A stretch of 64,000 nt of DNA from Fagopyrum homotropicum (lineage: Eukaryota > Streptophyta > Magnoliopsida > Caryophyllales > Polygonaceae): contig BSWB01000005.1 of the NCBI GenBank assembly GCA_033239125.1, positions 48,716,993 to 48,780,992 on the forward strand, in the 5' to 3' direction. Below are positions 45,611 to 56,637 of this stretch, piece after piece. The translations under genes and the position numbers were made by a program. The notes beneath the pieces are model-generated. The model ran no database searches. It was not told the origin of the DNA and worked only from the letters and a program-made list of their open reading frames with translations. Each line of letters starts with the position of its first letter. The stretch's first letter is position 1.

Positions 45611-48196
45611 ATAAATAAATGATGATTCTCTCAGTTTGTACTTTTTTTTTTTTTGAAAATGCAGTTTGTACTTATTAGTGCTACTATTGCTGCTGGTCCT
45701 TGCTGACAAATGAACTCTCTTTAATCCTTGCAGGCAATGCTGGTCCATCCTGATAAAAATATGGGAAATGAAAAGGCAGCAGAAGCTTTCAAGAAACTTC
45801 AAAATGCATATGAGGTAATTCTTCCTGTCACATTCTTCCAAAATCTCTATCGTTATACTTTATATTCCATTCTGATTTTAGGAAATGATGATTCTCCATA
45901 GGTTTTACTCGACTCTTTGAAGCGGAAGGCGTACGATGATGAACTAAGAAGAGAGGATCTTTTGAATTATTTCCGTCGATTTCAAAGTATACCTCAAAAG
46001 GTAAAATCCATGGTCTTGCTCATCTCTTCTCACTTACAAAAATTTAATAAGCTATTTTCTGACTAAAGTGTTACCAAAAAATATAGACTGAATTGATCTT
46101 TTAATTCTATATCTACATTTAAAAAATCTTGATTATACACTTCGGCAAAAGTCGAGCTTAGCTGACACTGTTGTAATAGTGAACTTTGTGCTGTTGCATT
46201 GTATAGCTCCAAATAATAGTACACGTAAAATAAAGAACCTCCAATAACAAAAGTTGTGATCCACTTTATGTAAATGATTTACCGAGTTCATACATCAATA
46301 GTATTTACTTGGTTTTGGCTGTGAGTAGGTTGATAGCTATTGTTCGAAAAAAAGGAATTTGATAGCTATTGTTTTTACTGAATGCATCTGCATGCACTAT
46401 AATGGAGAAGTTAAATTCTGATTTTTCCCAAGACTTCCTGTGTGCTTGGTTGAGTATGAATTATACGGAAGCAAGCTTGTCGCATGAATGGGTTGCAACT
46501 TCGGCAAAAAATAACAACAAAGTGTTCTGATGCATTGAGACTTCTGTCATGCCTTTTCCAGACCTCCTGGACTTGAATAGGGTTTGAGTACTTCACAGTT
46601 TAGATTACATCTGTGTTTTGCATAGTGCACCACGATGTATGAGCTTGTAGCTAGTGAATGTTGAAATAGTGATGTCTCGACTTTACTGAGCCTTGTGCTT
46701 TAATTTGCTATTTAACTCTAGAAGGGACGCCCTGGTTTCTTCCCTAATGGGTTTGCACAGTCAGGGGCAGATGGTGAAGACCCTCTTGCAGAGGCAAGGC
46801 GAATTGCATGCAAGAAATGTGGGGGCTTTCATATTTGGATTCAGACTAAGAAATCCAAATCTAGTGCAAGATGGTGCCAGGTTGGAACTTGTTCTTGGGC
46901 CTAGCATGTGCCACTTTTTCCTGTTAGCTTGTGGTTATAATTATTTAGTAGCCACATAGTTAATTATTGTATTATTTGTTTCCAAAGGACTGTAAGGAGT
47001 ATCATCAAGCTAAAGATGGGGACGGATGGGTTGAACAGTCTTCTCAACCATTCTTATTTGGAATGTTACAAAAGGTAATGCCACTGAGTGGTATATCTGT
47101 CAATAGTTAGGAACAGTGTGTTCTTTGATGTATGGGTTATTCTTAAGCTATCTTCAGATATATTGCAGGGAAGGAAGACAAAGAGCACGAGTCTGCTCAA
47201 ATATTTTTTATTTTGCTAATTGGTTAATGTGTGTTCCTAGGTTGATGCACCTGCTGCTTACGTTTGTGCTGACAGCAGAATATATAATGCCACTGAGTGG
47301 TATATCTGTCAGGTATAGCTCTCCTCTCACGTTAATATATACCCAAATTCAGTTTGATATTATGTTTAGCAGGTAAATTATGCCATTGGTCCCTGAAGTT
47401 TGCAACTTCTTCCATATTGATAACCGACCGTTAATTGATTGTAGTAAGGTCCCTATAGACATTGACTTATTTTCTCAATGGATCCTAAACTCTAAGTGGT
47501 TCTACTTGGGACCCTAACTTATTTAAATGTTTGAACCCATGATCCTTTCATCAACAATGACTCTTTAAGTTATTCTCATATTCCTAATTTGTTCTATCTC
47601 ACCTTGCTTCCTTCTCTTATTCTCATTTCTCATCATTAACCCATTTTCAAAAAATAATGTTTTTTTTCAAAGGAAGGACCACAAGTGCATTTATTTTATT
47701 AGTTTAAAGAAAAACTCAAGAGTTTAGGGACAACTAATGAAAACTTTAAAAAATTTAGGAGCTTACATCAAACATTATAAGGTGTAGGGACCAACGGTGT
47801 ATTTTACCATGTGTTTAGTTGTATTATGCCTTGTTTTTGGTAGTTGAAGTGCATCCTAATGATTGGGTGTTTGTCCAAAAGGGGATGAGATGTCCAGCCA
47901 ATTCTCACAAGCCAAGCTTCCATGTGAATACCAATGTCACTAGACAAAACCATGGAAGAGGAGCTTCCTCACAGAGAGGAGGCATACCGGCATCCAATAT
48001 GGAAGAGCAGATGAGCGAGGAAGAGCTCTTTGAGTGGTTACAGAATGCTGTAAATTCAGGCGTGTTTGAGAATTTTGCAGGCCCCGGCTCGGGTGATGGT
48101 ACACCAGAAGACGCTGCCAGAAAGAATGGCGGTGCCAATAGTAATGCCAGTAGCAGTAGTAGTAAAAGGAAGAAAAAGGGGAAAAAACAGTGGTAA
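41706..48196 (+). CDS. Membrane J-domain co-chaperone, DNAJC14/Jiv90 type
   Basis: Nine coding exons: 41706-42494, 44305-44434, 44839-45275, 45734-45814, 45902-46000, 46722-46880, 46988-47074, 47241-47312, 47882-48196. All junctions are GT-AG, total 2169 nt, 722 residues. The N-terminus is polar and Lys-rich. Several hydrophobic segments (about residues 210-370) predict a multi-pass, probably ER, protein. The J domain (about 428-495) has HPD at 457-459 (exon 5), needed to stimulate Hsp70 ATPase. A Jiv90-type region follows with C542-x2-C545 and C564-x2-C567, then a Ser/Lys-rich tail ending KRKKKGKKQW. Orthologues are single-copy-type host genes; human DNAJC14 acts in ER protein handling. No symbol is assigned. 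The start is the first ATG of the exon. The exon chain is inferred from splice signals and family sense, so transcript data could alter edges. Confidence 0.88.
44540..44838 (+). repeat. 146-bp tandem duplication in intron 3 with splice acceptor
   Basis: Unit 1 starts at 44540 and unit 2 at 44686, both with CAACAAGCAACTCTGATTA. Each ends in the pyrimidine tract TGCTTTCTCTTCTCATTTCC. The second unit supplies the acceptor of exon 4 (CAACGCAG, 44838) and the first has CAACAAG in the same place (44692). Confidence 0.85.
45511..45624. repeat. ATT microsatellite in intron 4
   Basis: A run of about 100 bp of ATT/AAT trinucleotides with a few interruptions, between exons 4 and 5. Confidence 0.95.
47372..47808. 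mobile_element. MITE in intron 9
   Basis: Terminal inverted repeats of about 23 bp: GGTAAATTATGCCATTGG at 47372 and the complement of GGTAAAATACACCGTTGG ending at 47808. The element is about 437 bp with no coding capacity. Flanks share ATGTTTAG/ATGTGTTTAG, possibly an imperfect duplication. It lies in the intron before the last exon. Confidence 0.65.
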
Positions 48197-48474
48197 AGCT
48201 TTGACGAAATAACGGTTCGGGGAAGGTAAAACTCTGCCATACACGGGAGGCATTTACAGATGTATAGTCTTATCGGTTTTATGACTTGCCTCCCCTTATT
48301 ACTTTCAGTGGCTTAAAAGAAATTGGTCATCAGCTGCTAGATAGCTATCTAGCAGCATACTACAGGCAAATGCAATGGAGACAGTTGTTTAGTGTGATCA
48401 AGGCTTTGCTCAGGAACTACACAGATGAGATATTTTTGCATTTTTTGTTGTAGTTGATTGAAGTCGAGCAGATC

Positions 48475-48480
48475 AATAAA
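48475..48480 (+). terminator. Probable polyadenylation signal of the J-domain gene
   Basis: AATAAA lies 279 bases after the stop codon, in the gene's sense and preceded by TTTTTTGTTGT. It is the best candidate; plant signals are loose. Confidence 0.5.
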
Positions 48481-48481
48481 C

Positions 48482-49049
48482 AAAGAGCTAAGATCACCGG
48501 AGAGTTATAATACTGCAAATGTTTTTATAGCCATTCACTTGCCATCATATCTGACCCGATTCGGACCTAAGCACTCTCGTGATTAAGACAATTAACACGA
48601 ACCTAAGCACTAATTATATGATCAAATCATTTAAAGCCCAATTTTCTCTCACATAAAGCATCTAACAAAAGAAACAAGCATGCATGGATGAGATATAACA
48701 CATTAGAATATCAAGTCATTGCTCTAGCTTCTAGCTAGACAAGCTTCTAATTCCAACTCTAGCAACCTCACATTGCATATAATCTAGATGTTCACCTCTC
48801 GGATGAAATCTAGATGAGATACCTAGCCTTGATAAGATCAAACTAGTAATAATCATCTAGCAAGATCAATTATCAAGAATAAACTCAACATTAACCAACA
48901 TATAAAAAATCTCCAATTTCATGCTACAACATTAGGTTCAAAAACACAATCAAATCATTATATTTTAACCATGGATTGAGCTCTCATCCACGATCCTAGA
49001 AAATATATTTAACCAAACGTAAGATAAGAATTAAGAATATTGTAATTTG
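48482..49049. other. Intergenic DNA, nothing recognised
   Basis: AT-rich, with no ORF or repeat I can support. Confidence 0.5.
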
Positions 49050-49276
49050 AACGGCTCTTGGCTATTACATATTCCTTTGCTAAATTATAAGGGGGTCTTA
49101 ATTGGCTTTTAAGACAGAAAATAATTAACGGCTCTTGGTTGTTACATATTCCTTTGCTAAATTAACGGGTCTTAATTGGCTTTTAAGACATGAAATAATT
49201 AACGATGATTGACTGTTACATATTCCTTTGCTAAATTAAGGGAGTCTTAATTGGTTTTTTAGACAGGAAATAAATA
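49050..49276 (+). repeat. Three tandem 74-77-bp repeats in the copia LTR
   Basis: Units at 49050, 49127 and 49201, each with TTACATATTCCTTTGCTAAA and GTCTTAATTGG. A TATA-like ATATATATAG follows near 49336, so they may be U3 enhancer repeats. Confidence 0.75.
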
Positions 49277-49536
49277 GTCAATATTCTCCTTAATTACTCA
49301 TTGATCTCCTCAAATCTAACCGACATATTGGAGCAATATATATAGCGGTTTATTCTATGTGAGAATATACAACTTACTACATTACACTTCTAAGAAAACA
49401 CAACAAAGCTTACCATTAATGAGTGGCTTTGGGATTTGGGGTGTGGATACTTCTGGTCTATTATTGGGTTAACGTTGTGGACTGAGGACAACACTACCAG
49501 TCCGAGTACCGTTAAGGTTAGTACATTATTCAACAG

Positions 49537-49549
49537 TGGTATCAGAGCC
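49537..49549 (+). other. Copia primer-binding site (tRNA-Met)
   Basis: TGGTATCAGAGCC matches the complement of initiator tRNA-Met exactly, one base after the LTR-like end. Confidence 0.85.
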
Positions 49550-50277
49550 AAACGTGTTTCGGCCTCTGTCCCGACTATCGTTTTGTACCGTAATTATCCC
49601 GTTTTTTTTTTCTTTTTTGATTGTGTATTAAACACCAAACTTCGAGTTTGTCTCGTACAGGTTGCCCACGTGTATGTCACGCGTCGATCATCCCTAACCC
49701 ACACATAATTATTCCCATTTGAGAACATCGTTGTAAAACGCCTTCACCGGTTTTGTATCAGCATGAGTGCGTCAGGCTATGATTGTTTCTAGTCGGTGAC
49801 AACAATTGAGAAAACGTCAATGTGGCACACGCTCGCAAATTTGTGTGATTTTTCTCATATGTGCGTTAGAAAAATGATTTATATAAACTTTTCATTTTTA
49901 ATGGGAATAGTTTTTTTAATATATTATCAAGTTTCTTGCTTATTTTGTTCCACTGCCTATTACTAATTATTAAAATATATGCTTATATGAATGAGTTTTG
50001 TATATCACTTTTTGTGAATACAATATCACCTTATAATGTAAATTTCTTTTCATTATACTTTAATGTCTTAGTGACGTTATATTGTTAATTTGTTTGGCTT
50101 AGTTTTATGTACAACTGAATATGTTTCATCATACATTCTTGTAATAAGGAAAGATAAATTCTGAAACTTTATAGTTTACGTTTTAGAGTGATGATTATGA
50201 GCATAGTGAAATTTTCGAACATGAGACGTAAATAAAAGGGTTTTAGTAATTTATCTTATCTATCGTGCCTAATGTCC

Positions 50278-50280
<3 letters not shown>

Positions 50281-50348
<68 letters not shown>

Positions 50349-50349
50349 G
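50281..50349. repeat. TA/GA microsatellite
   Basis: A (TA)n run of about 45 bp, then (GA)n of about 24 bp, directly abutting the MITE. A second (TA)n lies at 50565-50580. Confidence 0.95.
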
Positions 50350-50350
50350 T

Positions 50351-50559
50351 TGACTCCCATGTAAACAGCTCTTACCATGTAAATGAAAACAAGTTGTATC
50401 CGTTAGATCGTTAAATAGATGGCTGAGATCAGACGATATTAAAAGAAAAAAATCGTGTTATTAATGGATGAAATATTCGCCGGACCTGATTCTATATATT
50501 CGGAGGTATAGTCACATATATTCGGTGTTTACATGTTCACGCTGGTTACATATGAGTCA
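50351..50559. mobile_element. Small MITE between TA repeats
   Basis: Terminal inverted repeats of 19 bp match at 16 positions: TGACTCCCATGTAAACAGC at the left, the complement of TGACTCATATGTAACCAGC at the right. About 209 bp, non-coding. Insertion in TA-rich DNA obscures the duplication. Confidence 0.6.
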
Positions 50560-50579
50560 GGATCTATATATATATATAT

Positions 50580-51570
50580 AGATTTTAGTTCAAGGGAGGA
50601 GAGAGCTTGTAGATAGGAATTAGGAGGGCTATAAGCCATTGGATGGATTTAAATCAAGGGCTCTCACACGCTCATCATTAATGGCATTTTTGTAAATTGA
50701 CTTAAAATCTGGAAAAATACCCTTACGTTCAAAATAGTCATCGGTGTTCATACTTTTATATGTCATTGTTCATGTTTTTATACATCGGTGTTCATAGTAT
50801 TTTTATTCATCAGAGTGTCATGTCCATTCATTCTTTTGTGTTCATTTTATAATGCATAGATGTTCATTTACAATATATAACCACAGAAATAAAAAAAACT
50901 CATCACAAAACGTTAAAAGATAATCATAATATGTTATGTATTTGTCAAAGTTATAGATAAGTCATCGGTGTTCATACTTTTATACGTCATTGTTCATGTT
51001 TTTATTCATCAGTGTTCATACTTTGTATGTCATTGTTCCTGTAAATATTATAAACTATTTTTCTATAAGGCATTTTGCCGTACAGTTTGCGTGCACACTA
51101 AAAGGAGCATATAGATTATTCAATTAGAGCTATTAGACCAACTCAACATATGTATATACATGTATTTTCTCAATCAAACTTATCAAACACAAAATTATTC
51201 AAACAAATTTGATTTCGAAGACAAACATCAATCATAATAAAACCTAAACCTTAAGAATGGAAATCTAATAAGTGAGAGTAGAAATTCGAAGAAACAAAAC
51301 CTGAATCGTCTTGTATTCTCTTTGATTTCACAATTTTTATGTAATCGATCTCTGAATATTATCAACACGATTTTAAAGAAAATTATAATTTTTAAAAAAA
51401 TGAACATCATATTATAAACACCCTAACTGTAAAAAAAAATGAATACATACTTGTAATAAAATGAACATCATATTTTATTAACACAATTTGAAAGAATAGT
51501 ATAATTTTCAAAAAAATCCGAAAAAAATATTTTAAAAAAATACAAAAATGAACAATTAATGTTTAAAAAT
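50580..51570. other. AT-rich non-coding stretch with TTCAT repeats
   Basis: Irregular repeats of ATCGGTGTTCATACTTTTAT and CATTGTTCATG (50735-51040), then AT-rich DNA with GAACATCATATT twice (51402, 51467). It sits where copia gag should be and probably derives from a non-autonomous transposon. No gene is seen. Confidence 0.5.
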
Positions 51571-51614
51571 GAAGCCCAAGCCGTGTAGAGCATCAAAAGG
51601 CGTTATAGTCCTCC

Positions 51615-52055
51615 ACTTCTAATGTTGCGCTTGTTGTACAAGGTAAGTCCAAGTACAAGAAGCCCAAGCCGACCAAAAAGGGTCGACGCTCAGATCAGAC
51701 TCAAGGACCACGTGGTGGTGTCAACAAACAACAAAAGGCAAAAGGCCATCATAAAGAGACCAATTTAGCGCGTGTGAAGTGCTACAATTGTGGAATAAAA
51801 GGCCACTTTGCTCGAGAATGTCCCGAGCCAAAGAAGGTACTTGTTTCCACATATACTCATGAATTATTTGTTTGTTCTCATGCATTAGTTTCTCATACAC
51901 TTACTAATTGGATTGTAGACTCAGGAGCAACCAAACATATAGTTCGTGATTGTGAAGGGTTTTTGGATTTTCACTGTTTTTTGGTGGGTTCACAAACCGT
52001 CATGCTTGGGAATGGCAGCGAGGAAGACGTCCTTGGAACTGGAACATACCAACTC
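51615..52055 (+). pseudogene. Copia gag C-terminus and protease start
   Basis: The zinc knuckle CYNCGIKGHFARECPEP (from 51780) is preceded by a Lys-rich gag tail. The protease motif WIVDSGATKHI follows near 51909. The frame is cut at 52055 by the Tekay-type solo LTR and resumes at 53995. Confidence 0.85.
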
Positions 52056-53994
52056 TATAAGAGCCTTAGTCTTCGAGAGATCCCGCACCTGCGCCTCAGC
52101 TGAGACGCAGTTGTTGTGAGCATTTGGAGCTGTAGTGGACCGCCCCTGCGCCCTGGCTGGCCGCCCTTGTAGGCCTGTGAGCCGCCCCTGCGGCCAGGCC
52201 AGCCGCCCCTGCGGGTTTTGGCGGGTTGCAACCGTCTTCTTTGACTCGAACCCTTGCTTTTTGACCCTTCATCCTTTATAATCTCTTCTTGTCTTCTAGG
52301 TGAGGGTTTACCCTATTCTCTCTCCTGCTCCATCTCTCTCACAATCTTCTTCTCTTCTTATCTCTCCTTGGATCATCTTTGATCTTTCTTGTGTTCTTGG
52401 AGCTTTGGATGAGCTTCCTTGTGAGTTTTGTTGATGAGCTTGATGCTTGGTTTGTTGTTGCCCCTTGTATGAGCCAGCCTTGTATTATGGTGTGTCTCCC
52501 TCTGTAGATGTGAGCTTGGTAAGCTTTCTTGGCTTCCTTCCTTCATCCTTTCATCTTCTCTTCCCTTCTCTTAGTTTAGTTTAGATTTCCTTAGGTTTGG
52601 ATCTTGTTCCAGCCTTGTTTGGCTTCTTCTAATGTATATATGTATGTATATGTGTGTGTGTGTGTGGATGTTGGCTGAAGAAGGAGTGAAGAGATCGATT
52701 GAAAAAGCAAGGAGGAGCTGAAGGTGTGCCTTCTGCACGACCAGCCGCCCCTGTGCCACTTGCAGCCACCCCCATCATTGTCTGACCGCCGCCCCTATGC
52801 CACCTCCTAGCCGCCCATGCGGCCAACTGCATCAGCTTGGTGTTGCACTTGGTTCTGCAGGTGTGTGTTGCTTCTAGGCTTGCTTTAGGATGCCTTTGTT
52901 CCCTCCCTTCCTAGTGTGAGTGTATAGAATCATGCTAGATGTGTGAAGAGGTGTTTTGATGATGTTATGATCGGTATATGCCATGTATGGCCTTTGAGGT
53001 TTGTTAGGTTGTGAGGTTAGGTTGAGGATGATCCTATGGATCCCTTGGGTCTAGGTGTGACCCCTTTGATGAATAGAGGTTGATATCTTTCTATGCCTTG
53101 TTGTTAGGCATTGCCCTCTCTCAGGATTGGAGGTTAATCGTGGTTGAGGTTATACGAGGTTGAGGTAAGTGCGTAGGACTTACTTTGCTACCATCCCTAT
53201 ATTGGGTGTTTGCATGAGTGGTGTGTGTGTTATATGTTTGCTATGATATCATGAGATGTCGTTTATACCGAACTATGTTTTATTAATTGCCCATTGCGTA
53301 GTTGTGATAACCTTTCCCTTTCATCCCGCTGTGGAGTCTGGGAGGTTCTTTGACGTCAGGCCAGACTGGCTTTACAAGAAGGGCGCAATCCACTCCCATA
53401 GGGTACACGGATTGTGTGACCGATACTCATACAGCTGGCTATCAGGCTCAGAGGCGAGGATGTATCGGTCCTCATGTCACATACTTTCATCTATCTATAT
53501 ATACACGATTTGAGTGAATGGTTATTATATAAAGATAATAAAAAGGGTAAATGTGTGATAGCATGTTAATGTGTTTACCTTTCTATGATTGTGTTTGTGC
53601 TTATGCATTACCTTATATATGTATGGTTAGCTAATGGTTTCATACCATGTTTTGCAGGATAGGCGTGCTGCTGAGTAATCTAGCAAGGTGACAGGTCGAG
53701 GACTGTCGTACATTAGGTAGTTGGTCTTTTGGGGTTGTTTACTTTTCCCTCCTGCGTGAGGATGATCTTTTGTTACCTCCTGTGTGAGGATGTTGTTTTA
53801 TATACTCGGCTATGATGTGTTACCTTTTGGGTTGTACAGTTTATACAGTTTTATGCATTTGTTTTATATCTGTCAGTGTCATCTTGTAAGGTCCAGCGAA
53901 CTTGTTGTTAGGCTAGGGCCAAGATCCACTGTGAGATCCTAGCCCAATGTGGCACTCCGAGTTCCGCAGATTCGGAGTGTTACAAACTCAAGCT
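52056..53994 (+). mobile_element. Tekay-type solo LTR inside copia
   Basis: 1939 bp from TATAAGAGCC to GTGTTACA, flanked by a perfect duplication AACTC (52051-52055 and 53995-53999). It shares layout and phrases with the LTRs of the Tekay element at 14746, including GGTTTCATACC and GATCCTAGCCC-like text near the end. GC islands lie at 52088-52235 and 52738-52825, built on CCGCCCCTGCG. The first base pair TA in place of TG matches the mutated 5' LTR at 14746. Confidence 0.88.
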
Positions 53995-54931
53995 CCGTGG
54001 AAGCAACAAGTTGCTTCTTCATGATGCTCTTTATGCACCCGGGGTGCAAAGTTGTTTAGTTTCAGTGATTAGATTGTTGTTGGTTTTGTTTTTAACTTTA
54101 GTAGTGATAGTTTGGACATTTTGTATCATGGCGATGTTTTTTGTCATGGAATTTTGAATAATGGTTTTTTCGTTCTTGACTTGGATGATTTTTATGATAA
54201 TAATCCGTCATTGCTTTAGTTTCTCGTTTTAATATTGATTCTGAATCTGTTAAATGGCATGCTAGACTTGGTCGTGTGGGCCAAGAACGAATGAATAGAC
54301 TAGCTAAAGATGGTCTTTCAGACCAACTCACTAGGGTTAAGTTGCCCAGGTGTGAGCCTTGCCTAGCTGGTAAAGCTACTAAGAAACCTTTTGGTAAGGC
54401 TTCTAGAGCTTCAAGTCCTTTAGACTTAATCCATTTTGACATTTGTTGGCCTTTAAACGTAAAGGATCGTCATGGTGTTGTATATTTTGTCACATTTATA
54501 AATGACTATTCATGTTTTGGTTACGTGTATCTGTTATCTCATCGTTATGAAGCGCTTGATACGTTTAAACGTTTTGTAGCCAGTTAGAACGAAAAATTAA
54601 GACTTTTTGAACTAATCGTGGTCTTGAATACCTTTCTGATATGTTCAAAGGGTTTTGTGAGGAAAAGGGTATAATAAGAAACTTTTCAATCCTTATACTC
54701 CACAACAAAATGGTTTTGCGGAAAGGAGGAATCATACCTTACTTGACATGGTTAAGTTTATGATGGCTCAAGCAAACTTACCTATTAGCTATTGGGGAGA
54801 TGCATTGCTTACGGCAAACTACATCCTTAATCGCATACCAAGTAAGACTGTACCCCTTACTCCATATGAGTTATGGAATAACAGAATGCCCTCTTTGGAC
54901 CACCTACGTCCCTGGGGTTCGGCTGGTTATG
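53995..54931 (+). pseudogene. Copia protease end and integrase, truncated
   Basis: Resumes the copia frame (LLLHDALYAPGV), then a GAG-pre-integrase part with WHARLGRVG and CEPCLAGK (HHCC). The integrase core shows HFDICWPLN, TNRGLEYL and FAERRN. The second catalytic Asp is Asn (TNRG for the usual DRG). A TAG near 54585 and frame changes break it. Athila-3 enters after GSAGYV at 54931. Confidence 0.85.
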
Positions 54932-56508
54932 TGATAACCCGACTGATAGCGTAAAATATGACAATATTTTAGGCACATGTTTTGGTTGTTTTTCCCCTTC
55001 TTTTGTGTATATGGATATGAGTTTGAAGCATTTATGAGCACATTAACCTATTATGTTGGTATGGAGATCTACACAAGCTTTGTTGTGTTTTTAGGTGAAT
55101 AAAGGTTTGGATTGGAGCATAAATGGAGTATGTAGGAGTGATTGATCATGCTAGACATCAAGAGGATGCATTGGAATAGCTAAGGAAGGAGTATGAGTAG
55201 AAAGCTTTTGGAAACAAGAGATTTTATGCACATTTTAGGCACTCCACGGTCAAGTACAAGGAACCACGGCCGTGGTTTTGGGAATTTAATTATGGCTGTG
55301 AGAATGTATGTCGAGAGCAAATATACCATTCCACGGTGTCTTCCACGGGCGTGGAATTTTGCTCTTGGCCGTGATTATTTTAACGGTTGTCACGTGTCAT
55401 ATTTGCACATCAGCAGCGGTTATGGGCTTTTCGTAACCCTATTTTCTCCTATAAGAAGGCTGAAGGAAGAGAGAAAATACACACCACGCTGGAGGCAAGA
55501 TCATTTCAGAAGATTACATTGTGAGAAGATTTTGGAAGGAAGATTCGGAGAAGTACACACTTGGAGATTGCGAAGTTGGAATATCTTAGGGTTTCACTTT
55601 GAAGGCGGATTGACATCCCGTTTTTCTTTGTTCTTTAAGATTTGTGAGAGATTTCTTACTCTATTCTATATTCATTGAACACAAGTACGGATTGAGTTTG
55701 AATGAGATTGGTTTTGTGTTTGCTATTGAGATTTCAAGGTTCTATCTTTTCCTTCTTTTTAATTTGATTATTGATTTGATAACAATGATTGTTGGTTAAA
55801 ACCCTTAAGCGATTCTAAGGTGAAGGGTTGATAGTTGTGGCATATATGATGATAGATTGAACCAAAACAAATTGGACCCTGAGAGTTGTGAGAAACCTCG
55901 TCGTTGAGGGTTTCCACGGTTTTCCTCTGTCGTACGTTCTTTGCTTTTGCTTTGATCCAAAGTTAAAGATTTGCTTTAACCTAGCATTTGCTTACCTTTT
56001 CTAGGTAGTAGTGAGATTCAACATCCTCTACTTTGGTTTCTAGTGTCACAACCTTAACTTTTTTAGCTTATCTTTGATTTCCTGGGTTTGGGCATGGGTA
56101 TTTGAGAGTTTAATCTTATCCTTAGATTCTATTTATAACGAGACTCAACATCCTTTATCGAGAGAACCTTTGGGTGAGACTTATGGGTTTGGAACTTCAC
56201 CGTACAATTCCCTACCTTAGATTTATACCTTTGCAATCCTAACTCTGTCCTTACATATTTAGAATATCTTGAATCGATTGCCACAATTGGATACCTGAAT
56301 CTTTAAAATCGTTGTTTTCCCAATTATCTTTACAAAAGCTTATTTACTTGCCTGACGATTTAAGAACTGAATTTGATCCCCCAAATCCCTGAGTTTGATA
56401 CTCTTGATTTCTTGCTTTACTATACCAATCCGTACACTGCGGGTTCACTTTGCTTGATTTCAGTTTTTATAAATTTAAGACTTAGTGACGCACACTTTCG
56501 AGCGAACA
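54932..56508 (+). repeat. Athila-3 5' LTR
   Basis: 1577 bp ending CGAACA before the primer site. Island 1 is at 55243-55375. A G-box (CACGTG 55391-55396) and TATAAG (55450-55455) follow. A weak second island is near 55890-55930. AACCTTTGGGTGAG-type motifs replace the GAGACTTACCCGG copies of the other elements. Confidence 0.85.
55243..55375. promoter_or_regulatory. Athila-3 LTR motif island 1
   Basis: The palindrome AACCACGGCCGTGGTT (55262-55277), TTCCACGGGCGTGGAA (55341-55356, identical to Athila-2 26179-26194) and several half sites. The flanking TATGTCGAGAGCAA (55307-55320) recurs in the pol island at 59342-59355. Confidence 0.65.
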
Positions 56509-56514
56509 AGTTTT

Positions 56515-56531
56515 TGGCGCCGTTTCCGGGA
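56515..56531 (+). other. Athila-3 primer-binding site (tRNA-Asp type)
   Basis: TGGCGCCGTTTCCGGGA matches the tRNA-Asp complement with a G to T change and a shortened G run. Confidence 0.8.
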
Positions 56532-56637
56532 ATTTGGTCTAGACTAATTTCGGTTTTCGGTTGTCGGGCTTGAGAGCTTTTGCTCTTGTTATTTGATCTA
56601 TCTACCTTAGTGATTTTGCAGATTTCTCTTTAGGTAT

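Larger units (their letters stand above)
49050..54931 (+). mobile_element. Decayed Ty1/copia element, hosting later insertions
   Basis: A primer site (49537) follows an LTR-like stretch ending TTCAACA at 49535. The LTR start is uncertain. Downstream come a gag CCHC knuckle, protease and integrase in Ty1/copia order (integrase before reverse transcriptase). The N-terminal part of gag is missing. A MITE, a Tekay-type solo LTR and Athila-3 interrupt it. At 54931 Athila-3 enters the coding frame beyond integrase, so the rest lies outside the window. Confidence 0.8.

Noticed and set aside
45511..45841. Long Asn/Ile-only open stretches around 45533-45841 on both strands
   Set aside because: They are translations of the ATT microsatellite in intron 4.
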